From the NCBI RefSeq assembly GCF_019613955.1, contig NZ_CP080443.1, positions 1,054,001-1,118,000 of the forward strand: a stretch of DNA of 64,000 nt, in the 5' to 3' direction. Both the position numbers and the translations under genes were made by a program. The notes under the pieces are model-generated. The model saw only the letters and a list, made by a program, of their open reading frames with translations, was not told where the DNA came from and did no database searches. The stretch's first letter is position 1; the number at the start of each line of letters is the position of its first letter. Shown piece after piece: positions 8,642 through 17,679 of this stretch. The DNA is from Chryseobacterium sp. LJ668. GTDB taxonomy: Bacteria > Bacteroidota > Bacteroidia > Flavobacteriales > Weeksellaceae.

Positions 8642-9833
8642 AAATATTAAAATAATACACTTCTTAGAAGCAACTTTATTTACAGAAGCATTTATTAATA
8701 GTTTTGAAAAAACATCATCTAATGTTACTTTTTACATTATTAATAATGGTGCATTACATCATCATTATATGGATAAACCCAATGTAAAACTTTTTGATAC
8801 AAGTAATCATGTTAGACGCTTATCAATCATCCAATCTATTAATGAGACAAATACCCAAGTTGCCTTCTTCCATGTTTTGAATGCTGTAAAAATGGATATC
8901 ATTCTTTCTCTGAGAAAAGATATAAGAAAGATCTGGTGCCTTTGGGGAAATGATTTTTATGATACTAATTATTATTATCCATTCAATTTATACGAAAAAC
9001 ACAACTTGGCTTTTTTCGAAAAAGATAAATCGATTCTAAGAAAAATATATAATAAACCAGAAGTTAAAACATTTATTTTTAATATTCTAAAAAACATCAA
9101 TTCAAAGGGTATAAAATCTACATTGCTAACCAAATTAAACAATCATTTCGCTGTTGATCGTTATATGTTTATTAAAAAAAATATTGATTATATCAGTTAT
9201 ATTGTACCAAAAGAAAAAGAAATTCTGTCGAAGATATTCCCCGGAAAAGTATTTTGTCATTTATACAGCGATCCAAATCTTCCACAGTTTCATCATATTA
9301 AAAACCATAAAGGTGATTCAGCTCAGGGAAATAATATTTTATTGGCACATTCAGCGGCAGAAACCAATAATCACCTAGATTGTCTTGAAATTTTGAAAAG
9401 TTGCAATCTGTCTACACAAAAAATAATCTCACCATTAAGCTATGGGGGCAGTAAAGAATACATCGATGAGGTAATAAGACGTGGTAAAGAGTATTTTGGC
9501 GATAGATTTATTCCGCTTACCGAAAGACTTCCATTGGCTCAATATTCCGAGGTTTTATCGTCGTGCTCAGTGGCGATGATGAATCAGCGAAGACAACAGG
9601 CAGGTGGAAATCTTTTTCATTTAATAGGTTCCGGGATTAAGGTATATCTGAATACAGAAAACGGATTTTATGATTATTTTATAGACAACGGAATAAAAGT
9701 TTTTGACATTAATAATTTTCGGAATAATTTTGATACAAATGAAAATCTTGAAATGAACAATCAAAAATTGCGTGAATTATATTCTGAACAGCATTTTCAG
9801 AACGAAATCAATATATCATTACAAAATTTATAA
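8634..9833 (+). CDS. GT56-like 4-acetamido-4,6-dideoxyhexose transferase
   Basis: This 399-residue protein resembles the WecF/GT56 family, which moves a 4-acetamido-4,6-dideoxy sugar from its dTDP donor to a lipid-linked acceptor. The C-terminal third carries the recognisable region: a SYGGSKEYIDEV segment, LTERLPLAQYSEVLSSCSVA, then NQRRQQAGGNLFHLIGSG. The N-terminal half diverges and is rich in Asn, Ile and Lys, and the gene seems more AT-rich than its neighbours, perhaps acquired. It overlaps the acetyltransferase gene by 8 bp. The assignment rests on motif resemblance together with the neighbouring aminotransferase and acetyltransferase. Confidence 0.7.
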   Translation: MSRNIKIIHFLEATLFTEAFINSFEKTSSNVTFYIINNGALHHHYMDKPNVKLFDTSNHVRRLSIIQSINETNTQVAFFHVLNAVKMDIILSLRKDIRKIWCLWGNDFYDTNYYYPFNLYEKHNLAFFEKDKSILRKIYNKPEVKTFIFNILKNINSKGIKSTLLTKLNNHFAVDRYMFIKKNIDYISYIVPKEKEILSKIFPGKVFCHLYSDPNLPQFHHIKNHKGDSAQGNNILLAHSAAETNNHLDCLEILKSCNLSTQKIISPLSYGGSKEYIDEVIRRGKEYFGDRFIPLTERLPLAQYSEVLSSCSVAMMNQRRQQAGGNLFHLIGSGIKVYLNTENGFYDYFIDNGIKVFDINNFRNNFDTNENLEMNNQKLRELYSEQHFQNEINISLQNL

Positions 9834-9839
9834 TTCGAT

Positions 9840-10643
9840 ATGCTTTTCTCCATTCTCATTGCACATTATAATAACTATCAATACTTCACAGAGTGTTATG
9901 ACAGTATTCTGAAGCAGACTTACCAAGATTACGAAGTTATACTTGTAGACGACTGCTCTGTGGATGATTCTTATCAAAAAATTATAGACCTCACAAAAGA
10001 TGACCCAAAAGTTAAGATTTTCAGAAATAATGAAAATAGAGGTGTTGGACTCACAAAAAAAAGATGTATTGAATTCGCTTCCGGAGAAATCTGCGGATTT
10101 GTTGATCCTGATGATACTTTAGTAGAAAATGCTCTTCAGGTTATTATAGAAAATTACGGTAAAAATAATATTGCAGTTTATTCTCAATTCTACGAATGTG
10201 ATGCGAAACTACAGCCAGTTAAAGTATTTCCACATTCACGTTCTGTTAAAAATGGTGATAAAAATTTTTTTAATGTCTTTTTTGAAGTTACTCATTTTTT
10301 TACATTTAAAAAAGAAGCGTATTACAAAACTTCAGGAATCAACGAAAATTTGACATCAGCAGTCGATCAGGATTTGTATTTGAAGCTTTATGAGATTGGT
10401 AATTTTAAATTTGTGAAAATTCCGCTTTATTTTTATCGTATACATGACAAAGGTGTATCTCAGGAATCTTCAAAAAAAGAAAAATTACATAAAAACTGGC
10501 ATCAGACCATTTTTGACACAGCCAATAGAAGAAATATTAAATATTTATACGGAAAGAAAATATCCGAAATAGAAAATCTTCCGGTTTTTTTAAAAACAAA
10601 ACAAAACAGTATTCTCAAAAAAATCCAACGGAAATTTTTCTAA
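9840..10643 (+). CDS. GT2-family glycosyltransferase
   Basis: This compact 267-residue GT-A protein starts FSILIAHYNNYQYF, with VDDCSVDDS at 36-44 and DPDD at 89-92. It starts 6 bases after the GT56-like gene and is probably the last gene of the operon that begins at 6920. It consists of little more than the catalytic domain with a basic tail. Specificity is unknown. Confidence 0.85.
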   Translation: MLFSILIAHYNNYQYFTECYDSILKQTYQDYEVILVDDCSVDDSYQKIIDLTKDDPKVKIFRNNENRGVGLTKKRCIEFASGEICGFVDPDDTLVENALQVIIENYGKNNIAVYSQFYECDAKLQPVKVFPHSRSVKNGDKNFFNVFFEVTHFFTFKKEAYYKTSGINENLTSAVDQDLYLKLYEIGNFKFVKIPLYFYRIHDKGVSQESSKKEKLHKNWHQTIFDTANRRNIKYLYGKKISEIENLPVFLKTKQNSILKKIQRKFF

Positions 10644-10677
10644 ATCATAAAACGCAGAGAAATTCTATGGTTTTTTT

Positions 10678-11454
10678 TTAATCCTTTATAATAATTCCGG
10701 CATACTTTCCGTCAAATTCAATGATATGTGGCTTCCGGCCATTCCTTTCGCAGTAATCTTTGAAGGCAGCATTATCTCCAACATCATCACTCATAAAAAT
10801 TCCGCCATTTCGCAGTTTATCCCACAATAAACTATAAGCCCACATTCTTCCATCATAGGTTTTATCACTGTCATAATGTACAGTATCAAAAGTATTGGTT
10901 TTTTCAAAAATTTTCGGGAGTGATTCTTTATCAGCAAACCTAAAAAGCTCCCAATTATTTTTATATTTTTCCGGGATTACACACCCTACAAAATCTTCAC
11001 TTTGATTTTGTAAAATATAGGGCATATCTGAGCTGTAAAGTGTTCCGTTTCGCTTTACCAAAGATGCAAGTGCTGCAAAAGATGACCATCCGTAGGCAAC
11101 ACCCGTTTCGATAGCACTCTGGGATTTCACAAATTCATTAATATAATATATTACGCTTAAAGAACCCGCACCACCCATTTTTACAGGGGTTTTTTCTTGA
11201 GCCAGAACGGCTTGTTCAAAGTCTTGGGGGAAGATTTTTTCGAAAGAAACAAACTCTGTTTTTAATACATTTTCTATAAAATCTTTCTCTGAAACTGCTA
11301 AATCCTGACACCATTTTTCGGCTTCATCTTTGCCTCGTAAACCCGAAGAGCGATTAAAAATATTTTTCCAGATCTTACGTCGTAGTTCAGGGTAAAGGTC
11401 AGGACGTTTCAGATATGCAAAAAAAGTAGTTGCAATTTCGAAAATTTTAGTCAT
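10678..11454 (-). CDS. class I SAM-dependent methyltransferase
   Basis: This 258-residue protein has a Methyltransf_24-like Rossmann core. The SAM loop is AIETGVAYGWSSFAAL (115-130), followed by LYSSDMP and the late motif GGIFMSDDVGDN. The frame is open to 11496, but a minus-strand TATTTTTG box at 11473-11480 lies between 11496 and the internal ATG. I therefore place the start at 11454, giving an 18-base leader. It lies convergent to the preceding GT2 gene and divergent from the GT4 gene, so it is a single-gene unit within the glycan locus. Substrate unknown; glycan O-methylation is a guess. Confidence 0.78.
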   Translation of the reverse strand: MTKIFEIATTFFAYLKRPDLYPELRRKIWKNIFNRSSGLRGKDEAEKWCQDLAVSEKDFIENVLKTEFVSFEKIFPQDFEQAVLAQEKTPVKMGGAGSLSVIYYINEFVKSQSAIETGVAYGWSSFAALASLVKRNGTLYSSDMPYILQNQSEDFVGCVIPEKYKNNWELFRFADKESLPKIFEKTNTFDTVHYDSDKTYDGRMWAYSLLWDKLRNGGIFMSDDVGDNAAFKDYCERNGRKPHIIEFDGKYAGIIIKD

Positions 11455-11472
11455 ACAATATGTTTTAATGTG

Positions 11473-11480
11473 CAAAAATA
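11473..11480 (-). promoter_or_regulatory. -7 promoter box for the methyltransferase gene
   Basis: TATTTTTG on the minus strand, inside the longest possible frame. It is the reason for preferring the internal start at 11454. Confidence 0.5.
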
Positions 11481-11503
11481 CAAAAGAATTGCTCAAACAG
11501 TCT

Positions 11504-11511
11504 TATATTTG
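11504..11511 (+). promoter_or_regulatory. -7 promoter box for the GT4/GT2 operon
   Basis: TATATTTG matches TAnnTTTG 32 bases before the ATG at 11544. It probably drives the run of genes from 11544 to about 15681. Confidence 0.55.
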
Positions 11512-11543
11512 TTTTTTTAAGAAACTTTTTTTTAAACACACAA

Positions 11544-12707
11544 ATGCATCCAAAAATACAAGTTCTTTTCCGTCACAGATCTATGGAGATGGGGGGTGTA
11601 GAAAAAGTTCTTATTGATCTTTTAGAAAACCTGCCCCGGGAGATTTTTGATATTACACTTTTCCTGACATTGAATCAGGGAGAACTTAGAAATTATATTC
11701 CGAAAGATATTAATGTGATTACCTTTCAAAAAGGAAAAGAAGATATGAGCAAAAATAAGCTGCTCAAAACTTTACAGATGATCAAAAGAAGTCTTATTCT
11801 TCTTTTTTACAGAAAAAAGCCGAAATTACTATACAAAAAAATCATCAAAAAAGATTTTGATATCGAAATAGCTCCTACTTATGCAGAGTTTGAAAATATC
11901 CTATCCAGTCCGTTAAAATCAAGAAAAATTGCATGGTTTCATACAGATGTAAGCTATGATCCTGATCAGAAAAGAGTATTAAACAGAATTCACAATCTGA
12001 AAAAATTTGATTGGGTTATTTTTGGGTCTAAACAGACAAGAGACGTGATAAAAGATCTCTATCATATAGACTATCCTAAAAGTTCTGTAATCTATAATTC
12101 AATTAAAATTAATGAAGTAAAGGAAAAAGCATTAGAATTCCCTATTGATTATAATCATCATCCTATATTTTCATCAATGGGTAGATTGCATAGCCGAAAA
12201 AACTATCACACGCTGATGAAAATTCATCGAAGATTATTAGACGAGGGCCTTATACATGCAATTGCAGTCATTGGCGGTGGCAACGAGATGGAAAACCTGA
12301 AAAGACAGGCAAGAGAGCTTGATGTTGAAAAAACATTTTTACTGCTGGATACACAGACAAATCCTTATCCGTATATAAAAAATTCAGATTATTTTGTATT
12401 ACCCTCAGAGTCAGAATCTTACCCCCTTACAATTGGTGAGGTAATGGCCCTGAACATTCCTATTATAAGTACTGATGTCGGGGGTATTCCTGAAATGATT
12501 GATCATCAGACAGACGGATATCTTGTGAAACCCGATGAAAATTCGATTTATGAGGGGATGAAAATCTTTCTCACAAATCCTGAAATCGTTAAAAAAATAA
12601 AATACAATACCGAAAAAGGAGTAGAGAAATTTGATAATCAAAAAATCTACGATGCAGTCACATCCGTATTTCTCAACCAATACCATCTGAATAATGAAGG
12701 CTCCTAA
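11544..12707 (+). CDS. GT4-family glycosyltransferase
   Basis: This 387-residue GT-B enzyme has an N-terminal acceptor domain opening with an MGGVEKVLIDLLENLP segment and a C-terminal nucleotide-sugar domain. The E-x7-E motif of GT4 retaining enzymes is in PSESESYPLTIGEVMA, followed by a STDVGGIPEMI donor-site loop. It is clearly paralogous to the GT4 gene at 15773: both share the (M/H)GG-EKVL opening and the NPYPY-KNSD segment. It begins an operon and overlaps the next gene by 14 bp. Confidence 0.9.
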   Translation: MHPKIQVLFRHRSMEMGGVEKVLIDLLENLPREIFDITLFLTLNQGELRNYIPKDINVITFQKGKEDMSKNKLLKTLQMIKRSLILLFYRKKPKLLYKKIIKKDFDIEIAPTYAEFENILSSPLKSRKIAWFHTDVSYDPDQKRVLNRIHNLKKFDWVIFGSKQTRDVIKDLYHIDYPKSSVIYNSIKINEVKEKALEFPIDYNHHPIFSSMGRLHSRKNYHTLMKIHRRLLDEGLIHAIAVIGGGNEMENLKRQARELDVEKTFLLLDTQTNPYPYIKNSDYFVLPSESESYPLTIGEVMALNIPIISTDVGGIPEMIDHQTDGYLVKPDENSIYEGMKIFLTNPEIVKKIKYNTEKGVEKFDNQKIYDAVTSVFLNQYHLNNEGS

Positions 12708-13590
12708 AGTAACCATACTTACGCCGTCCTACAATCGTGCGCATACATTACCAAGAGTTTTTGAATCTTTGCAGAAGCAGACCTTCAAAGATTTTGAATG
12801 GTTGATAATAGATGATGGGTCAGCTGACAATACTAAAAGTTTAGTCGAAGGGTTTAAGCTAGAAGCCGATTTTACAGTACGTTATTATTATCAGGACAAT
12901 CAACATAAATTTTTAACTTTTTTTAGGGGAATAGATTTAGCCGAAGGAAAATATTTTTCTCCTTTAGATTCTGATGACGCATTGCCTGTAGATTCTATGG
13001 AAATTTTAGTAAAAACTTGGGAAGGTATTTCGGATAGTCAAAATATCGTTTTTGTTTCTACCCTTTGTGAAGACCAGTTCGGCAATGTGATAGGAGATCG
13101 TTTTCCGAGCACTCCATTGATATGCAGTATCTTTGATATGCGCTACAAATATAAAATCAAAGGTGATAAATGGGGAATGGGCAAAACGGAAATTTATAAA
13201 AAAATGAAGCTGAATTTTGGTGATTTAGCTGGTAAAGGCTTTATTCCTGAAGGTGTCTTTCAGTTTCAGTTTGACAAAATAGGTCTGCACTATTGTATCA
13301 ATGAAGTAACAAGAATTTATTTCCGTGATAAGGAAGACGAACATTCTCTGGCAAATCAGTTTTATGATAAAAAAAATGCATTCGGACTTGCGGAAAATTA
13401 TAAAGCTTTTTTAAATACTTACAGTAATAAATTATTGAGCAATCCTATATCAATTATCAGGAACGTCGGTGGATATATCAAATTTGCTGCATTGGATAAA
13501 CGGGCTTTTAATAAAACCATTTCTGAATTGGATTCTGCAGCCATCAGATTAATTGCAGCGCTACTCTATCCATTCTCAAAATTTATTTAG
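12694..13590 (+). CDS. GT2-family glycosyltransferase
   Basis: This 298-residue GT-A protein carries VTILTPSYNRAHTLP at 6-20, IDDGSADNT at 39-47 and DSDD at 92-95. Unlike the other GT2 proteins here, it has a central segment (DKWGMGKTEIYKKM) typical of a subgroup annotated in capsule loci. Start and stop regions overlap or abut both neighbouring GT4 genes, so the three are co-transcribed. Substrates unknown. Confidence 0.87.
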   Translation: MKAPKVTILTPSYNRAHTLPRVFESLQKQTFKDFEWLIIDDGSADNTKSLVEGFKLEADFTVRYYYQDNQHKFLTFFRGIDLAEGKYFSPLDSDDALPVDSMEILVKTWEGISDSQNIVFVSTLCEDQFGNVIGDRFPSTPLICSIFDMRYKYKIKGDKWGMGKTEIYKKMKLNFGDLAGKGFIPEGVFQFQFDKIGLHYCINEVTRIYFRDKEDEHSLANQFYDKKNAFGLAENYKAFLNTYSNKLLSNPISIIRNVGGYIKFAALDKRAFNKTISELDSAAIRLIAALLYPFSKFI

Positions 13591-13591
13591 A

Positions 13592-14734
13592 ATGCAAAAA
13601 AAAATACTTTTCATCTACTATCAAAATGTGAAACCAGGCGGAGTTGCAAGAGTAATGATCAATCTTGCAAATGAACTCTGTGAGAACGGATATGACATTA
13701 GTATTTTATTTTTGATGGAAGGAGAAAATACGTTTTATCAAATCAATCCACGCATAAAAATTTATACTGTAGATTCTTTTGCGCACTGGGGGTTTAATAA
13801 AGTCAACCCAGTATTGGATAGTTATTTAAAAAAATTCCGGTATAGATATAATCTTAAAAAATATGTTTATGATTTTGGGCAATGGGATGTGATGAACAAA
13901 TGGCTGAAAAAAAATCATTCCCAATTTGATATGATCATTTCCTGTTGGTACAAATTATCTGCACAGATTGCCACCAATAGAATTTTAGCTGCAAAAACTA
14001 TTGCCTGGGAACATTCTAATTTTGAGGTAGGTGGAAAGATTTGGGGAGATTTTTTGAGACCTCAATATAAAAATCTGAAAGGTGTGATCTGCATTAATAA
14101 AGCTTCTGTTGAGTATTATAAAAAATTAAACCCTCACACTTTTCATATATCAAATATTATCGGAGAACCATTTGAAAATATTGATAAAATTGATTTCGAA
14201 TCAAAAAAAAATCAGCTTGTCTATGTAGGAAGACTGGATGAGGAGAAGAATGTAAGCAGCATTATTGATGCGGTTTCAAAGATAGATCTGAAAGATTTTA
14301 CTTTCAAAATCATTGGTGACGGACCGGAACTGGAAAATTTAATAAAACTGACTGAAGAGAAAAGTCTTCAATCAAAAATAATTTTTACAGGTCAGATGTC
14401 TATTGAACAAATTAAAACTGAATTATTAGGGAGTAGAATTTTTCTTTTTATGAGTAAGAAAGAATGTTTACCTACAGTACTATTGGAAAGTTTATTCTGC
14501 GGCGTCACTTTATTATCTTACGACTGCAGATATGGTCCTTCAGACATAATCAGTGACAACAACGGTTTTTTGATTCCTATGAATGATCAAATTATGTTTC
14601 AGAAAACATTAAAAGATCTTCTTGATCATAACGACAAGCTGAAGGAACTAAATATGAGCTCATATGACGAATCAAAAAAATGGAAAAAGGAATATATTTT
14701 AGAAAAGTGGATGACTGTAATTAATACTATATAA
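13592..14734 (+). CDS. GT4-family glycosyltransferase
   Basis: This 380-residue GT-B enzyme opens KKILFIYYQNVKPGGVARVM, carries the donor-domain segment LVYVGRLDEEKNV, and has the E-x7-E motif in KKECLPTVLLESLFCG. The frame is open from 13553, which would overlap the preceding gene by 38 bp and add an untypical leader. The ATG at 13592, one base after the preceding stop, starts exactly at the first beta strand and is preferred. The next gene begins 2 bases after its stop. Confidence 0.88.
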   Translation: MQKKILFIYYQNVKPGGVARVMINLANELCENGYDISILFLMEGENTFYQINPRIKIYTVDSFAHWGFNKVNPVLDSYLKKFRYRYNLKKYVYDFGQWDVMNKWLKKNHSQFDMIISCWYKLSAQIATNRILAAKTIAWEHSNFEVGGKIWGDFLRPQYKNLKGVICINKASVEYYKKLNPHTFHISNIIGEPFENIDKIDFESKKNQLVYVGRLDEEKNVSSIIDAVSKIDLKDFTFKIIGDGPELENLIKLTEEKSLQSKIIFTGQMSIEQIKTELLGSRIFLFMSKKECLPTVLLESLFCGVTLLSYDCRYGPSDIISDNNGFLIPMNDQIMFQKTLKDLLDHNDKLKELNMSSYDESKKWKKEYILEKWMTVINTI

Positions 14735-14736
14735 TT

Positions 14737-15681
14737 ATGCTAATATCTATCGTAGTACCAGTTTACAACAGTTCAGCCTATTTGGAAGAATGTATTGATT
14801 CGATTTTATCTCAAACGTATACGAATTTTGAATTATATCTCATTAACGACGGTTCTAAAGATAATTCCGGCGAAATAATTGATGCATATAGCAGGAAAGA
14901 TTCGAGAATAAACGCCGTTCACAAAACTAATTCCGGAGTGAGCGATACAAGAAATGTTGGTATTCGTTCTGCAAAGGGTGAGATTATTTGCTTTATAGAC
15001 TCCGATGACTGGGTTGACCAAGATTATCTCGAAGTTTTTATCGAGAACTTCCGTGATCATCAGACATTACTTATTCAGAATATAAAAAGAGACGGAAAGA
15101 CAATCAGCAATTACAGGTTCAAAAATTACAGCTTAAAAAACGAATTAGCAGATCTATTTGCCGAAAATAATCTGCTACGCTCAGGTGCACCTTTTGCTAA
15201 ATTCTACAGCAGATCTATCATATCCGATAATCAGCTATTTTTTAATACAGACATATCTTATGGTGAAGATTTAATCTTTTTTTTAGAATATGTAAAGCAC
15301 CTTAAAAATGTAACCTTTCTAAATGCTACAACATATAATTACCGATATATTCCGGGATCTCTCAGTACTTCAAAAAACCACTCATTAAAAAATTATTTTC
15401 TGGTTCATATTAAAATATCAGAATTCATCAATTTTAGTAAGATTTTATCCAATAATAATCTAAAGTACTTTTATAAAATTGATTGGGATATGATCGAAAG
15501 CGGCATTGATCAAAACATTCATATTTCATCAAGCAAGATAAGAAAAGATCTTACACCGTTTAAAAAGACCATTCATTATCAGCATTTTAAATTTGCCTCT
15601 ATCGGCAGGAAAATACTTTTTTTACTTATAAAAATCAATAGTATTCGGTTGTTAAAAGCATATAAGATCTTGCTTAAGTAA
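14737..15681 (+). CDS. GT2-family glycosyltransferase
   Basis: This 314-residue GT-A protein carries ISIVVPVYNSSAYLEECIDS at 3-22, INDGSKDNS at 36-44 and DSDD at 88-91 followed by WVDQDYLE. It is the most canonical GT2 of the window. It begins two bases after the GT4 stop and is the last tightly packed gene of the operon starting at 11544. A basic, hydrophobic C-terminus (KILFLLIKI) could touch the membrane. Confidence 0.88.
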   Translation: MLISIVVPVYNSSAYLEECIDSILSQTYTNFELYLINDGSKDNSGEIIDAYSRKDSRINAVHKTNSGVSDTRNVGIRSAKGEIICFIDSDDWVDQDYLEVFIENFRDHQTLLIQNIKRDGKTISNYRFKNYSLKNELADLFAENNLLRSGAPFAKFYSRSIISDNQLFFNTDISYGEDLIFFLEYVKHLKNVTFLNATTYNYRYIPGSLSTSKNHSLKNYFLVHIKISEFINFSKILSNNNLKYFYKIDWDMIESGIDQNIHISSSKIRKDLTPFKKTIHYQHFKFASIGRKILFLLIKINSIRLLKAYKILLK

Positions 15682-15772
15682 GGAAAAATTAATATCAATC
15701 ATTTTTAAGCATAAAACTTGTTCCATATAAAATCTCTATTTTTATACTTCAAAAACATCTATTTTTTACAAA

Positions 15773-16924
15773 ATGATCGAAAAGAAAAAAATCCTCATCC
15801 GTATCGGTTCCCTGCGTCATGGTGGTGCAGAAAAAGTGCTTGTAACATTTCTCAAAAACCTTCCGAAAGACAAGTACGAAATCGATCTCCTCTTGAATTT
15901 ATATTCGGGGAAATATCTGAGTGAAGTTCCTGATTGGGTGAATATCATTTACCTGAATAGAGGGGAGATGATCACCACAAACAGACTTCAGGACATCCCC
16001 GAAAAAGCAGCGAGAGTTATTTTCCAGAAGGTTTTAAAAGAATTTCCTGACCTTTTGTACACGCTTATACTCAAAGATAAAAAATACGATATCGAGTTTG
16101 CGGCAATTCACGGGATGAGAGATGAAATACTCCATTCTGCCAATCATTCGTCAAAAAAAATTGTCTGGATTCACAATGATCTTTCACAGGTAAAAGAGTA
16201 CACTGATGAAGAAATACGAAAGTTTTTTGGGTTTGATTCTATTATGGTCATTTCAAAAAAAATAGAACAACTCTTTCACGGTTTAGCCAGAAACGAATCT
16301 GAAAAGCAGAAAATTGTAAAAATCTACAATCCATTAGATACCGAAGAAATTATAACAAAAGCCGAAAAGTCTGTTATCAATTATGAATTTGATAAGAACA
16401 TCCCGACATTTATTTCCGTAGGAACTGTATTTCCTCAAAAAGGCTTCGACAGGCTTTTAAAAGTACATAAAAAACTGATCGACGAAGGCTTCAGACATAA
16501 AATTTTAATCATTGGCGACGGTTACGATTTTGAAAACATTAAAAATTTAAAAACCGAACTGGGAGTTGGCGAGACTGCCACTATGCTCGGTTTCACAGAT
16601 AATCCTTATCCTTATTTTAAAAATTCTGACTTCTATATATTAAGTTCAAGATATGAAGGATTTCCTACTGTTTTGTTTGAAGCAATCACGTTGAAAAAGA
16701 AAATTATAGCAACAGAAGTTTCCGGAGTGAGTGAGATGCTGAATAATGGTGAATTGGGCTTGATGGTAGACAACTCCGAAGAAGGAATCTACCTCGGGAT
16801 GAAAAAAGCTTTAACGGAACCAGAATTTTTTGCCGGATTTACCGAAAAACTTGAAAATTATACAATGCCCTTCAACCTTGATCATTCTGTTGCAAGAATA
16901 GTTTCTGTTTTAGATGAACTATAA
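15773..16924 (+). CDS. GT4-family glycosyltransferase
   Basis: This 383-residue GT-B enzyme opens KKKILIRIGSLRHGGAEKVL, with ISVGTVFPQKGFDRLL at the start of the donor domain. The E-x7-E motif lies in SSRYEGFPTVLFEA, followed by TEVSGVSEML. It is a close paralogue of the GT4 protein encoded at 11544. A 91-base gap precedes it, so it may have its own promoter; only a weak match (CTATTTTTTAC at 15749-15759) is seen. Specificity is unknown. Confidence 0.9.
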   Translation: MIEKKKILIRIGSLRHGGAEKVLVTFLKNLPKDKYEIDLLLNLYSGKYLSEVPDWVNIIYLNRGEMITTNRLQDIPEKAARVIFQKVLKEFPDLLYTLILKDKKYDIEFAAIHGMRDEILHSANHSSKKIVWIHNDLSQVKEYTDEEIRKFFGFDSIMVISKKIEQLFHGLARNESEKQKIVKIYNPLDTEEIITKAEKSVINYEFDKNIPTFISVGTVFPQKGFDRLLKVHKKLIDEGFRHKILIIGDGYDFENIKNLKTELGVGETATMLGFTDNPYPYFKNSDFYILSSRYEGFPTVLFEAITLKKKIIATEVSGVSEMLNNGELGLMVDNSEEGIYLGMKKALTEPEFFAGFTEKLENYTMPFNLDHSVARIVSVLDEL

Positions 16925-16962
16925 TTAAAATTTAATCATAATAGAAATAAAAAGAGAATCCC

Positions 16963-16970
16963 TAAATTTG
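16963..16970 (+). promoter_or_regulatory. -7 box four bases before the acetyltransferase ATG
   Basis: TAAATTTG followed by CTGC and ATG. The spacing puts the expected transcription start at or next to the A of the start codon, which predicts a leaderless mRNA. Confidence 0.5.
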
Positions 16971-16974
16971 CTGC

Positions 16975-17532
16975 ATGCCCAAAAATTATTCAATTATACA
17001 AAAAGATTTTTTCCGGGAAAGCGGAGAATGGCTTTCACCACTTCAGATTCTGCTAAAATGCATCAACCCTAATCTCCATTTCATATATATACTCAGAAAG
17101 GCCCAGAAATTTGAAAAAACTCCTCTATTAGGATTTTACTGGAAAATGGTTTTGAGGCATTTCCAGATTAAATATGGTTTTCAGATCTACCCACAAACAC
17201 AGATTGGGGAAGGTCTGTATTTAGGGCATTGGGGCACGCTTGTAATAAATCCTAAAGCTGTGATCGGCAGAAATTGTAATATTGCACAAGGCGTAACCAT
17301 TGGTCAGCAAAACCGAGGGAAAAATGAAGGATTTCCTGTAATTGGAGATGATGTCTGGATCGGTCCCAATGCTGTAATTGTCGGAAGTATCACGATAGGA
17401 AACAATGTTCTAATCGCTCCAAACTCTTATGTAAACATTGATGTACCTAGTGATTCTATAGTTGCAGGAAATAAAGCAAAAATATATCCAACCAAAAATG
17501 CGACTGAAGGTTACATTAATAATAAGGTGTAA
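16975..17532 (+). CDS. serine acetyltransferase-like O-acetyltransferase
   Basis: This 185-residue protein resembles the CysE/SAT-like hexapeptide acyltransferases of polysaccharide loci. After about 65 helical residues the left-handed beta-helix starts at IYPQTQIGEGLYLGHWGTLVI and continues through AVIGRNCNIAQGVTIGQQ, GDDVWIGPNAVIVGSITIGNN and VLIAPNSYVNIDVP. The histidine in LGHWG fits the catalytic position. It probably acetylates a sugar hydroxyl with acetyl-CoA rather than free serine, given the ten glycosyltransferases nearby; that is inference. It is the last gene of the polysaccharide locus. Confidence 0.8.
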   Translation: MPKNYSIIQKDFFRESGEWLSPLQILLKCINPNLHFIYILRKAQKFEKTPLLGFYWKMVLRHFQIKYGFQIYPQTQIGEGLYLGHWGTLVINPKAVIGRNCNIAQGVTIGQQNRGKNEGFPVIGDDVWIGPNAVIVGSITIGNNVLIAPNSYVNIDVPSDSIVAGNKAKIYPTKNATEGYINNKV

Positions 17533-17598
17533 ATACAAGTTCAATTATTAAGTTATATTAAATTTTGTTAAAAATGATTGATAATTCTGCAAAAATTA

Positions 17599-17606
17599 TA
17601 TTTTTG
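17599..17606 (+). promoter_or_regulatory. -7 promoter box for the carbonic anhydrase cluster
   Basis: TATTTTTG matches TAnnTTTG and gives a leader of about 70 bases before the ATG at 17680. Confidence 0.45.
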
Positions 17607-17679
17607 TATAATTATTGATTTAGTCTATTGAATTTGAAAATAATTTAAACGAAATAAATAATCAATTTGACCATTATTT

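Noticed and set aside
10644..10677. Terminator between the convergent GT2 and methyltransferase genes
   Set aside because: There is a T-run, but the best stem (AGAA/TTCT) is only four pairs.
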